Source of the DNA: Euwallacea fornicatus
Lineage: Eukaryota > Arthropoda > Insecta > Coleoptera > Curculionidae
Reading direction: 5' to 3'
DNA: 64,000 nt
Assembly: GCF_040115645.1 (NCBI RefSeq)
Contig: NC_089553.1
Span: 1,240,001 to 1,304,000 of the forward strand
Part shown: piece after piece, positions 23,755-37,000 of the stretch
Position numbering within the stretch: the stretch's first letter is position 1
Layout of the letters: each line of letters opens with the position of its first letter
The notes under the pieces: model-generated
What the model saw: only the letters and a program-made list of their open reading frames with translations
What the model was told of the DNA's origin: nothing
Database searches by the model: none
Made by a program: the position numbers and the translations under genes

Positions 23755-24298
23755 TTTATATTTCGTATCAGGATAGCAGAAATGTAAGGAGATATGTTTA
23801 ACTCCTAACAGTTCTCGAAGGAAGCTGCGACAAACCCATATGTTTCATACATATATGGCGGAATATTACTGAATTCATTTCGTATCAGGAATGTAGAAAT
23901 AACATCGGATGATCAAGAACTAAACATATCTATCTATCTCTTCGCGTTTCTGCATTCTTGATACGAAAGATTTTCGAAGGCCTGCTTAAGGTAGCATTTT
24001 ACTGAAAATGTAACATTTCATATCAGGACATCAGAAATTCAAGGAGGTACATTTAACTCCTAATAGCTCTCGAACTGGCCTTTTTACAAATCAGTGTGGC
24101 CCATACATATGCAGCGGAACTTTACTGAATTTAACACTTCGTATCAGGTAAACAGAAATGCAAGGAGGTGTATTTAGATCCTGATAGTTCTCGAATGGAC
24201 CTTCGACATACCAATATTATTCATACATATACGGCGGAATTTTACGGAATTTAACATTTGGTATCAGGACAGCAGAAATGCAAGGAGGTATTTAAAAG
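23755..24298. repeat. About 120-bp satellite, five partial units
   Basis: Units marked by TATCAGG begin at 23766, 23883, 24021, 24142 and 24262. Each contains a variant of CAGAAATGCAAGGAGGTA, AACTCCTAATAGTTCTCGAA and CATACATATACGGCGGAA. The second unit is disrupted by an inverted piece: 23945-23970 is the reverse complement of 23879-23904 with a few mismatches. Confidence 0.85.
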
Positions 24299-24299
24299 G

Positions 24300-26022
24300 A
24301 AAAATCACGAATTTCTTATTAGTTTATTTCATTATCCTCTTGCGCAGCCACCATTTTATCATAAACGTTTAACATGTATTCGCAATACATATACTGCAGA
24401 GTAGGCCGACTAACAAAAATTCAGATCAACTGGGAATTTATTTAGGATACTTTGGAAACATAAACTCATGCCAAGTTTGTAATAGATTTTATTTAAATAC
24501 ACACTGAAATAGGTAATCAGCTTAGGAACACTTTTATATTAAATATTTTTCAATGTAGCCCGTACAACTTACTGTGCTACAAAATGTCCGTTGACAAAAG
24601 AAAATATTCGAAACAACACTTTCAAAAAACATGTAAAATCAACCGCAATACGCAATTTTCAATGAAATGTACCGCCAAACCTTTTTGACTGCGCCTTACT
24701 GAGATCAACAGCGTAAAGGAAAATTTTGATTTAACTTATCACCTAAGGTTGGACACGCAATACTCTGCTAACTAAATACAGTCATTCAGTTAACAGAATA
24801 TTGTATCTCAATTATGTTAGTATGATAACTAACATAAGTTGCCTGGCAGTAACCACTAATTTAGTACTTTGGCTGCAATCAAAAAAGTAAATTAAAGATG
24901 ATAGTTGTATAAAAGGTACTGATAAGGTAAACTGGCCGATTAATAAAAATATCCTTAAAGACCCTGGTCCTCAGTCATCTAACTTATGAAACACTAACAG
25001 TTTGCCTAGATTACATTATTTTAGAGCCATTGAAGAGACATTTTCCAATTAAGGTTTCAGGAGCGTTTGTAGTTTTAAATTGAAGAGTTCTTCTTCAATG
25101 ACGTTACAATATTTTTTTTTTTTTGGAAATACTCTTAAGATGACACAAATTCGTATACTTACTACAATACTCTAGACAAAAATCTTGTACGCTGTTTTAA
25201 ACCTATACCAGTTTCCTGTTGAAGCAGAAATTTTTGTTTGACCCTGGATCGGTTGCTATTTGTTTTAAGTATCTAACACCATCTTGAAAAACGTTGTGTA
25301 TCTGTACACCAGTAATAATATTGATAATACTATACATTTTTTTAATTTAAGTAGTCCTTAAGTAGTTTCACATTAAAATACTGCCTTTTTAATAAATACT
25401 ATTTACAGTCATAGCCTATGTCATACTGGCCAAATGATATGATAGGGAATGTACATAGGGTCGGTAAAGTTCGAAACGCGTTTTACTTTTAAGTACACAC
25501 ACTTGGTACTGATCGAATCTTAAACGCAACCCTCAGTCTCAAACAACGAAAACTTAATCTAACTACAAATATATAGTACAAATGCAATACGATAAACTCA
25601 ATGATAATAATAAAAACATTGCTTTGGTATGGGTTACAAAAGAACAACACTATGCCGATAAAAAGACCGTTTTACACTATGTGTTACAAAATATAACAAA
25701 ACGAGTCTTGCGAAATTTCCCAAAGAGGAAATCGGGGAAAACTGAAGGCATTAGATTCTCCTTGCGGAACAAAGAAGTATCACATAGAAACATTGGTAAA
25801 CCGGCTTCAGTTTTCTCAGATTTAGGGAAAATTCACAAAACATTAACACGTTCTCTGGAAATGTTTCCAAGTCATCATCTATAGTCCGAAAAGTTTCTGG
25901 CCTAATTGGCATTATTTCTGGGCAACGATCAACAAAATTACCTAACACATTCCAATTGGCGACTAGTACGTTAAACTGGGGGGTGGGACAGGGAACCTGG
26001 GGATTCCGCCCCAGGGAAAAAG
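24300..26022 (-). other. Probable BCL11 3' untranslated and downstream DNA
   Basis: Follows the TGA at 26025-26023. No domain is seen. Several minus-strand AATAAA hexamers occur (for example near 24490 and 24325), but none can be singled out. Frames at 25582-25884 (plus) and 25751-26026 (minus) overlap each other and look like chance readings. Confidence 0.4.
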
Positions 26023-28022
26023 TCATGTAGCGGCTTCCTTCGATGCGATGCTCGTGGAGGAATCCTCATCTCCACTTAACATTGGCATGCTGCTGAGCAA
26101 GTGACCTTTCCCCTGGTTCACCACACATTTTCTCATGTGTTTCTCCAAGGTAGACGGTACCGAGAAAGGCATTTCGCAGAACCTGCATCGGTACACGTCC
26201 TTTCCCACTCTGCCATGAGTCTTCATGTGCCTGGTGAGCTTAGAGCTCTGCGCGCAGGCATAGGAACATAGCTCACACTTGTAGGGTTTTTCCCCGGTGT
26301 GGGATCGACGGTGTACAGTAAGATTAGAGCAATTTTTGAAAATTTTCCCACAGTACTCGCACGTGTCGTTACGTCGCGACTCCTTCTTTATCAGTGGATT
26401 GGGCAACAAAGAACTGGGTCCCGGAATACCTTTGGTCTCTCTCGGCAACCCTGATAACCACCAGTCGTTCCGTTCCAAATCCATCTTCAGTCGTTTCGTT
26501 GCTTCGTATGTGTCGTTGAACGGGGGAAATAAGGGCAGGGGCTGCGGTGGCGGGCCCACTAACATCCCTTTGGCGAACTCTTCTCGGATTTTCAACTGCG
26601 TGGCCAGAGACGTATTGTTGTTGTCTCTGTCTTTGCTCGCTTGCATTTGCAGCTTCAACGCAGAACTGCTCTCTTGCAAGGCCTGTTTATAGGCTTCACT
26701 GTATTGGGCGATATTGCTTAAACCAAACTTGTCCATGAGTTCGCCGACAAGGGAAGCTTGGTTAGGATTCACGTTTTTTGGCCCTTGACTGGGTACGCTC
26801 AAATCTTCCGCCTCTTCGTCTTCGGGTTCCAAGTCTTCTTCCTCGTCGTCCTCCTCGTCTAAATCCTCGTCCTCTTCGCTGTCTTCGCCGTCTAATGTTT
26901 CAAGCGAGCCGGCATTGCTAGTCCGGTCTTCCGGCGTCCTATGCACCTTCATGTGCCTCTTGAGTTTGCTACTGCCCGCGTAAGCTTGATTGCACATCGT
27001 ACACTTATAAGGCAATTCACCGGTGTGCGATCTCCTGTGCACTTCCAGGTTATTGAGGAAGCGAAATTTCTTTCCGCAATACTGGCAGGCGTGTACCGAT
27101 TCTGGTGCAGTGGAGTTTCTGGGCGATCCAGGTTTCCCTGGGGGAGTCGACGCAGATTTGGGAGTGTTCACCAAGTGCTCATCTCCGCTGCTCTTGTTGG
27201 GCGGCGATGTACTGGGCGGTCTACTCGAGCTGTTTCCACTGCTCAAGCTGTGGTTGTTGTTGTTATTGTTTCCTGCCGCGGGATTGCCAGCGCTGCTGGA
27301 CGAACTGATGTTATTGTTTGGAATAATTGTGTGTGGCACTTGCGAGGGCGAGGGACTTGTAAAAGGCGGTGAAAGCTTCCTGGGGCTCGGGGAGCTCGCC
27401 TGTGCTACCCCAGGACTTGTTGTTCCTGCTAATGCTCTCAACCGCTGTGAGTAAAAATCCAGTTGCGGTTCCAATGTTAAGGGTTGATTGGGGGTGTTCC
27501 GATCCCTTGGAGGTAAACTGTTGACCGAACTGGATCTTTCCGTCACCGGGGACGGAAAACTGTGGGGCTGGGCGGCCACTGCGGCCGCAGCAGCCGCCAA
27601 ATTGAGACCGTGGTGCCTGAACTGCTCGCTAACCAGCTGATCGATGCGGTAATGGTGTTCGGGTCGCGAAAATAACGGTGCGGGAGGGAGGTTGGGATTC
27701 ATCCCGTGACTCATCGGAGGCAAAGGTAACCGTAACAAACCGCTCACGCCGAAGGGATTGTGAAGATCAGGCGGAGGCAGCAACGGATGCCTCAAATTAG
27801 GAACTGGATGGGGTGGCGCTCCCGACGCCCCAGACGAACACCCCGAGGAGCTGCTGGAGGCCGAACTCGAAGAATGGTTGTTGTTGCTACTGCTGCATTT
27901 TGACGATCCCGGCGATGATTCCACGTAGATTTTGATGCCGTGGGCGTGTTGGACGTGTTGCACCAGCCGCCATGCTGAGTGCAGACGCGCCTTGCACGTA
28001 GAACAAACGTAGTTGCTCGGCT
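26023..28022 (-). CDS. BCL11 terminal exon (fingers 2-7, acidic domain, stop)
   Basis: Acceptor TTTGTTTCAG|AG. Two bases complete a glutamate codon started by the preceding exon, giving E-PSNYVCSTC. About 666 codons run to TGA at 26025-26023. Low-complexity Ser, Ala, Asn and Pro tracts separate the finger groups. Open frames seen on the plus strand across 26297-27454 are antisense shadows of this exon. Confidence 0.95.
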
Positions 28023-31000
28023 CTGAAACAAACAGAAGAAATTATTAGTTAAGCGGAATGCGCACTGGGAGAGCACTATGCTAATGTCTCATTGTATGCT
28101 CATGAAGACACACACCTTCGCATTTAGCGACGCTCTTTAACACACCGGCCGCCTTATGATTTCGTTGATAGATCGGTGCTGTTTAAAGGTCGTATCTGCA
28201 TATTACTTGGAGAGAAATCTCATTTCGGTATATACGGGGTCGTTGTGGCGGTCACACGGGCTATCAGATGTCGGCAAGCCATTACGCCCCCGGTCGGGGC
28301 GCCGTCGGGCGGGATAATACAGTGAAAAATCGGAAATGAAATATTGCTCGGACGTTTGCGTTGGAAATTCACAGTTCACAGGGTGTGCACTACGTGACGT
28401 GCCTTCGCAACGCCATCGTGGACCAGCAGTGCCATCAGACACTTTTATATGCCATCACATATCGAAACCGTGTTCCTCCACGGGCTTTTCCGCTTCCGCG
28501 GCCGTCTTCGAGGGGCCCCAATTTAAGGCGCGATCGATTCGCTAAATTACTGGGCGAGAACAATGCCCATCGCGACAGAGAAAAGAAGCTGCGTATCACC
28601 GTGCCCGTCATTATGTTCGACATCCGATTGTCGTCGTTTGGCCGCAATTCTGACCTCAGATTTGTGCATTTATCCATGGTTCCTAGCGATTATGTCAGAT
28701 GCCTCGCGATAGCGAAAATGATGAATCGACTATACTTCTTTGCTATTGTTCGTTCAGACTATCTATATAAATAATACTGGATATATTTGATCTTACATGG
28801 GCAGAGAAATACAGGATGATAACTTGCAAATGCCGCGATACTATTTCTGCACTATGGAGGGGGAACACGGTTAATGCATTAACGTTTCCTTTCTCATTTA
28901 CGCCCTCCAGTTGCCCAAAATATGTGATGCCCTCGAGCTTCCAGCACCTCACTTTAAAGTCAATCTCTTAAAAAATCCTTTACAGTGGTACCCCTCGAAG
29001 CTACAGCGTTGACCATAATTATTGCAACTTTTAAGATTGATTTGTATTTTTGTTCAAATCGAAGGGACAAATGCGCCACCCTGTACACACGTCCTTTATT
29101 GAACTACCTTTACTTATAAGAGAAAGGAATCGTATTATCTCTTCTTATATTCACTGGTATAAACAAATGGTGTTTCTAAGCCGGCCCAAATTACTGGTTC
29201 TCAGTTCTTGTATTCAATTCGACTATTGTTTAGTGAATTTTCCGCTATCGCCCGAAGTAAAACGTGTAGTGGCTACATTAGAACCAGAGTGATTAATTTT
29301 CATAAAAATGGTGTAACGCAAGTCGAAATAGCTAGAAATTTACAACTTCGTAAATCGACAGTGTGGAGGGTCATCAAACAATTTGTTCGTACTGGTAGTA
29401 AAACACCATTAAAAACACTGGCAGACCCAGAAAGTCCTCCAAGCAATTGAACTGGGAGATTTTACATATTGCGAAAATACGTCCTTTCCTATTTTCAACG
29501 AAAATTCTGGGTGAAAAAATCAGTCAAGCAGGACCATCTGGCCTTTCAAGTCGAACAATACGGCGAAGACTTTGCGAAAATAGCTTAAGTAGTTATAGAC
29601 CTGCCAAAAGGCCTTTTTTTGCTCAAACCACATTCACTGAACACCAAATGATTGGAAAAAGTTCGTATTTAGTGACGAGCGGAAGTTTAATTTATTTAGA
29701 AGTGATGGTGTGGTTTACGTAACGCGACCTAAAGGCCATAGATTGGATCCGAAACACATTTGTCTCGCCGTGAAACATGGAGGATGATCTGTAATGGTGT
29801 GGGAGCGCTTTTCGTCATTTGGTAATGGGTCCTCTACACAAAATTGAGAGAAGGATGGACGAGTTTAAATACAGAGACATTTTGGGGATCGTTTTGGAAC
29901 TCCATATAGATGAGGACATGACGCCTCAATACAACTTCCAACACGGTAACGACCTAAAGCATACCTCTAAATTGGTCAAAGAGTGGTTAGAGACAGCAAA
30001 AAATTCTGTTATGAAGTGGCCGTCTCAAAGGTCTGATCTCAGTCCAATTGAGAACTTTTGGGAAATCTTGGATTAGAAAATTCCGGACCGAAAAGTTAAA
30101 AATTCCACGGAACTATTCGAATTAGTATCAAGAGCGTGATCAGAAATGGATCCGGCTATAATTGAGAAATTAATAAATTCCGTGCCAAATAAAGTAGTGA
30201 ATGTAGTGACGGGTAAAGGATATTACATTAATTATTAAAAATTCCTTTTATTTTTCATTGTTAATTGTTTAACCAAAACAATTTATTTGCAATCATTTTG
30301 GCCAGTATAGAAACATAATTTGCTTATGCCTGTTAACATAAGAAGAGATAATCGTCCTTTTCTATGATAAGTAAAGGTGGTTCAATAACGGAAGTACAGT
30401 TACTCAAAAAAATATTCGTACAGCCGAACGAAAATTCTTTAAATCGTCATTTTCAACTGATTTTCTTCAAATTTCGTATAAGGAAAACTCAAATGTAAAC
30501 TCAGTTTACGAGTTCGAGTAACTTTTGAAAATTTAATTTTTAGAGTGCTTTTCAGGGGCTTAAAAACGCCGTTTTGGAAATTTCTTGAGCGGTGCAAATT
30601 TTTCAGTAACAATTCAATAATCTGGCAGAGGGAATTTTTCTACGTATATCCTGAAAATTTGATCAAAATTGCACCACAAATAAGGCAGCTGCCACCTCGT
30701 AAAACCGCCAAACACTGACAGTTTTCAGGCGAAGTCATGAAATTTAGATATTTTCGACGACTTTAAAAGGCTACAACTCTCTTATTTGTTCTAATTTGAT
30801 CAAATTTTCAGAATATACGGTAAAAAGTCCCCTCTACAGGATTATTAAAACTATTAAAACACTACTGAAAAATTTTCACCGTACAAGAAGTGTCCAAAAC
30901 GGAATTTTTTTAAGCCCCTGAAAAGCACTCTAAAAATTAAATTTTCAAAAGTTGCTTGAGCACGTAACCCGAGTTTAGGTTGGAATTTTCCTTATACAAA

Positions 31001-34000
31001 ATCAGTGGAAAATCAAGGATTTTTTTCCGGCTGTATGAATACTTTTTTGAGTAACTGTATGTACAGTGTGGCGCATTTGTCCATTCAATTGAAACAAAGG
31101 TACAAATCAACTTTAAAAATTGCAAAAATTATGACCAACACTGTACATTTGATTTTGGAAAATCGTCTAAAACCCGTTGTGGGTTAAGACTATTTAGTTA
31201 GGCGCGTTGGAAGGAGAATGGTAGAACAACCTACCTTAACAAAAAAATCAGTGAACGCGTGCTTCGTTGTCTCTGTTACGACAGAGCGATTAATGAGCTC
31301 GAAAGGGGGCATCTTATACCATTGTTACCAGCACACGTATACCGGTTTTAAATGCGTTCTCATCTGTTCATCTCTAAATTATGAACGCGCGAGCTACCCA
31401 TCTTTTTCCAGTCCGTGCCATCCTCCCTTTTACGGCACGTAGTCGTGTGGACAAGACAAGGTGATTTGAATAATTAGCCGGGCAGGGGGCTGCTTTCGGG
31501 CACCCTGTTTTTACACGCGACAAAAAAAAATTTAAGATAGTGCATCTGCTCCATGCGAGAAGAAGTCTTAAAATTCGTGGTTTATTAAGACGCGTGAGTC
31601 ACGGGGCATTGTCCAGTTTAACCCTATGCCACATGTCACCCTTTTAATGTCCTCTAATAGAACCGGCCAGGCGTATAAAAAAGTTTAAAGTTCTCTAATC
31701 CCCATGGGGGATGATAATAACGTCGATGGTCATCAAGTACCGGGACATGTGTCCCAGCGGGGGGCCAAAAACAAAAGATCCACAATTGCGCCAGATGACA
31801 GACCTCCGATAACGTTAGAACCATACGAAATCGATGTGCGCTCACGATGCCGGTAGCAGGGGGGCGCATTGAAAAATTTGCTCATCGGCATTAGAAAATT
31901 CGCTCATAAAAATTCCAACAACATAAATCAGGAACGCCGCGTTTCGCATTTTTTCTTGACCCCGTAAAAACACATTTCGGGGCCGGCCTTAAATCTTTGG
32001 CCTTCCTCGGACTCGAATAAGGGTGTGGGAGTGCCCCCTGAATACGAGATACGGCTTTGGACAGGCCACAAAAGAAACGCGGGTTTAAAAATTTGAATAT
32101 CGCGGTCATTCCGGCCTTATCTTTGGCATTAGGGATATAATCTCGGTGAATGTTGTTTGACGGATGGGCCTTTAAAGCTCCTTTAAATTGAATGTGTGGC
32201 CGGTTCGGGTGTAAAGTAAAAATATCCTCGAGATTAAGTATATTGATATTGGATCTTATTTGATCTTTGGTTGGAGTTCAAGTTCGAACATAAATGGGAA
32301 GGCGAAAATCGTATATGGAGCCACTGAAGATGGCAAGAGTGTATTTGGTTTTCTACACTTGGTATACATGGCGTCTCAGACAAATTTTTAAAAAAGCAAA
32401 GGAGCGTTTTTGAAAATGTAGTAACTTGCCGGTGTCTGAGTAATAAGGCCTTTTCTAACTCACGTTGATATAGAGTGCGAGCCTCTAACCTGGAATAAAT
32501 TCAGTAAATCCATAACAGTTTTTTTTTTCCGGAAACATGCTCGGACACATTGATTAGTTTTTTAAATTGCGCTTTTTTTATGTAAGAAAACTTTATACAG
32601 TGTGTCCTAAATTAAAGATATGAAATCATCGATTATTTTGTTAAATGGAAATCCGAATTTTTTAACGAGTATTCTTAAAGAATATACCAAGTTACACATG
32701 CGCACAAAATGACAAATTTTTATTCAGTTTAAAAATGGTATTCGAAAAAGTATTCGTTTATCATTTTTTGTCAAACTGGGTCGAGGTCTTGGGACAATGT
32801 TGAACAATTGAGAAGAATAACATCGAGTTTTAGTTGCATTGAGCAAGGATATTTATTAGTTTATCGGTCTGTGAGAAACATCGTTGTTGAAAAATCGATG
32901 AGAATGCTGTACTTAACTGAAACCCACAAGGTTGAAATTTTAATGATGATTGGATACGGAGATGAGACAAGAACACAAAACGAAGTTATTTATTTATTCA
33001 AAGAGAAGTATCCACTCATATCGCAAAATACCGTAAGCTAGATTGAAAAGAGTTTCGGGAAAATGGGCATTTTAGAAAAACAATCATCGTCGGAGTGCGC
33101 TCAATGAAAGCAAAATTAATGTACTTCTCTCTGTTCAAGAAAATCCTCATGTCTCCACTAGACAGATAGCTAGGGAACTCGAAATTAGCTAGTCTTCGGT
33201 AGCAAGATTTCTTAAAACCCAAAAATTACATCCTTATAAAATGACAATCCTCCAGGAATTCACCGAAGATGATCCGGATAGAAAACTCCAGTTTTGCGAA
33301 CAAATGATGGATCTACTAAACAGAAATGTTCTAAACATAGAAAACGTCCTATTTTCCGATGAATCGACGTTTATGTTAAATGAAGAGGTAAATCGTCAAA
33401 ATTGTTATAAATGGGCTGACAACAACCCACACCGGATGAGGAAAGGCCCCACTCGACATCTAAAAAAAAGTCACTCTTTGGGCAAGAATTGTTGTTCATC
33501 GAGTAATAGGATCAATTTTCTCCCAAAGAAACCCAATGGAGCAGGATATTTGGAATTCTTGCAGGAAAAACTAGTTCCGAATTTGGTTAGAACGTTCTCT
33601 GATTCGGTTGAAGCCGATGTCCCGAAGAGAAATATCTGGTTTCAACAAGACGGTGATCTTCATTTTCCAAGACGTATCCGTAAGTATCTGGATGACGTAT
33701 ATCCAGGCAGATGGACTGATAAAAGAGGGCCCTTTGAATGGCCGCTCAAGTCTCCGAATTTAACACTTGTGGACTATTTCTTATGGAGATACTTGAAAAG
33801 CAAAATTTTTAAGACCAAACTGGAAAGAATCGAGGAGTTGCAAGAACGAATAAGACAGGAATGTAGGCTAACTTCCGCCGAAATAATTAAACATGTTGCA
33901 ATGTTCATTTACGTTTAGAGTATTGTCAGTTAGTAAATGGAGAACATTTTGAGCATTTATTAAAGAAACATTACTGAGTTCGATCAGACTTCTTAATTTT

Positions 34001-37000
34001 CCACACTAGTTGCTGTTTGTTAAATCTTTTAAACGGCAAGGATTAAAAATTTGGCATTTGGTACGTATGTGTAATTTGATATATCCTTTATGAATGTTCA
34101 TAAAAAAAGATTGCCATTTAAAAAAATAGCCGATGACGTCATATTTCAAATTTGAGACACGCTGTATAAAATTTTCTAACATCAAAAAGAACGCAATTTA
34201 AAATACTGATTAAGGTGTCCGAACGTATTTCCGAAAAGAAGATTGTCTTTGATGTGCTGAATTTATTTCAAGTTAGAAACACGCACCGTATAGCGTCGTC
34301 CATTTGCCACAGTTCACTTCACAAATGAGACAAATGGGGCTAAATTTAATGGTGAACTACGAGGATAGTCTTAGAAGTATCTGACCTAACACTTAAAGAA
34401 AAAAAAATCAGAAAATATTACATTATTTCGCAACACGGACTCCATTGAGATTAACACACTTTTCCCAACGGTACTTTATGGCTTTTATTGCCTTTTTATG
34501 GTAACTTTCAAAATAGACGTCAACTTCCGACTCTACCTCTTCATTATTAGCAAATTTCTTTCCGCTCAGTCATTTTTGCGACTTCAGAAATAAAAATTAA
34601 TCTGAGTGGACTAAATCTGACCAATAAGGTGGGTAAGGGGGAAGTGCGAAATTAAGTCGATGGCGGATGTGTGGATTGGTGCGTTGTCTTCATGAAACAA
34701 GACTTTCCTATTCGCCAAATACGGTCGTTTTTTCCTAATTTCTTAGCTCAAACACTGCTATAAATTTGTGTAATATTCTTCGTTTATTGTTTTCCTTTAT
34801 GGATATAGTCAATAAAAATTATTTGACGCTCGTCCTAAAAACTCACGTCATCACCTTATCGCGTCGACCACTGTGGAGTTCGTCGTGTAAGCTTATACGA
34901 CCGTGTTTAAACTCCGCCATCCAAAATTTTTTAATTTTTAACGAAGCACTAGATTCTTCCTGAATAGAATCTGGCTCCGCTTCGATTTTGGATAGACTAG
35001 GATTTTTCAAATAAAAGTATTGAATCGTGCATCGAAGACCAATTTTTTTTTGTGTTCACAAATCTCTAAAAACGTTCACTAAAAATGGCTCCAAAAGAAA
35101 TACAAATCCACGCAGCACCACCAAACTTTACCCATAAGCTTTGCAATATAAGCAAATTTATAACAAAAAAATCGCCATTTACGTGTCAGGTCAGGTACTT
35201 TTGGGACTATTCCGTAAAAATTCGTTTGATGTAAGAAATATTCACAAAAAATAAAAATCTGGTAAAACAGTTTTTTCAAAATAAACACAAAACGCACGGA
35301 GAAAACGGCCCTGTCCCTATTATTTTAACTGCGGACCTGGTTTCTTGGTTTTGTTTTGGAAGTACTTTTTCTCCCCTAATTCAACAACGTATTACCACAA
35401 GACTGCACAGTACGACGTTCCATTTGAAGAATGTAGGATAATCACACCTTTTTTAATGAAAATTTCAGCCCGATTCGCCACCAAGCACCGAAGGACAAAG
35501 CTGCGGATATACATGAAACTTACATTTTAAAAAGTGACAAATAAGGAACGGCTGCCTTACGTCACGTTGAATAGCGGTGTCACAAAGGGGAAATTGTTGG
35601 TTCTTGCATACGGGGCGCCTGATAGGCCGAAATAGTCTGATTGCGCTTAACCCTGCCTAACATGAACTAACCCGTTAGCGATAGACACGCATCCTATGAA
35701 GCACGTTTTCTGCTTATTTGCCCATATTCAGTAGTTCCACCGAAAATTCGTCCACGATATGTGCAATTAAATGACGTGATGTAACGTGTAATTATGACTC
35801 AAAAATTATGACAACGCATAACGTCAAACATGTTTGCCTAATCGCGTCAAACACACGCCTCGGATCAAATAAGACAATCCCATTACTATCGGCTTATTTC
35901 CAAGATTTTGTCCCAATCCCTTTTTTTCATCGACATGAGAGGGCGAAAGGGTAAAGGTTTTATTAAAAACAAAGCCGTCAACCCCTGTCTCCGCTATTTA
36001 TTAAATAAATGTCAACGCCCAATGTGAGTGATATATTATTAGAAATCTTGGAAGTAATGTTTTAAACCCACACAACAGGTAGATGCCAACATTCTCAATT
36101 TAACAACAGTGTCAACCCTTGTCCGAGGGACATCGATCGAATTGGATCGCCATTGTGATTGATATATAAGCTATCAATGACATTTGCGGTGGTAGCGAAT
36201 TCATAATCGTGTATTGTACTCCCCATTTGAAAATTCAATATAGGGGAGTCGAAAACTGAAAATTACATGGGGATGGCCATCACCGGAATAACAATAAGGT
36301 TATTTTAGACACTTGTTACTGATTTTATAACGAGTATCCAATGTTACCCTCGAGCTAACTGGCGGTTTTCTCTTTCCGGAATTAACGAATTATCGATCAC
36401 GTTACTCGGCACCACAGTAAATTCTTCCCTTTGACGTGCCAAAGGAAACATTTCCTAAATTAACAAATCTGTCACTTCTCGCTGACTGTTTGTCAAGGCA
36501 ACATTCAATAACTTCCCGAGGGCTTGTCTCTTAAGTTCGACTCAACTTCAGTTTTTTTGCATTTTGAACAAAACCTAGAACTCATTTCCGGGGTCCGGCA
36601 ACGGCAACAGATTGTCTCGAAAGGGCGGTTTTAAGGAGTTCGCAAGATGTTTGCCCCCCGAAACGGCGAACCCTCTGTCTCGCAATCGCGATAAGTAATC
36701 GTGCTTTCGTGAGGTCCTTTGTGCCCCAGATCGCGGCCACATTTTAAACGTATGCTAATGCCCAAGCTGTGTCCCAACTGCTGACCGTGAGTGGAAATTT
36801 TAAAAGCCCAGTCTGGTGCTGAAAGAAGAGGATTAGAGAGAAGTTTTGATAAGGGCTGGCTGAAAGGGATTTTCCGCGGTTCAGCAGGGACGTTGTTGTT
36901 TAATTAAAACTGTCTTTCCGGGAAAGGTCATTGTGAAAAGTGAGCAGCGGCGGTTTTACTCAAATGATAAATAGGGCAAAGCATAAAAACTTTGAAGTTC

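Larger units (their letters stand above)
29004..31143 (+). mobile_element. Tc1-type transposon, 2.1 kb including a nested foldback
   Basis: Flanked by TA. The left end is CAGCGTTGACCATAATTATT and the right end is the reverse of CAGTGTTGGTCATAATTTTT. The inverted terminal repeats, about 180 bp, include ACAAATGCGCCACMCTGTACA and TTATTGAACYACCTTTACTTA. A 661-bp foldback interrupts the right one. The coding part lies at 29208-30238. Without the insertion the element is about 1.48 kb. Confidence 0.88.

Noticed and set aside
23755..24298. CRISPR-like array
   Set aside because: Units are adjoining 120-bp satellite copies in an insect genome, without short repeats or unique spacers.
26297..27454. 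Long plus-strand open frames of 131-143 codons
   Set aside because: They lie antisense to the conserved BCL11 terminal exon, whose frame explains the lack of stops. Their translations show no domain.
28203..28774. Overlapping frames on both strands, up to 137 codons
   Set aside because: They overlap one another in a GC-rich block where stops are rare. No domain, start context or splice support.
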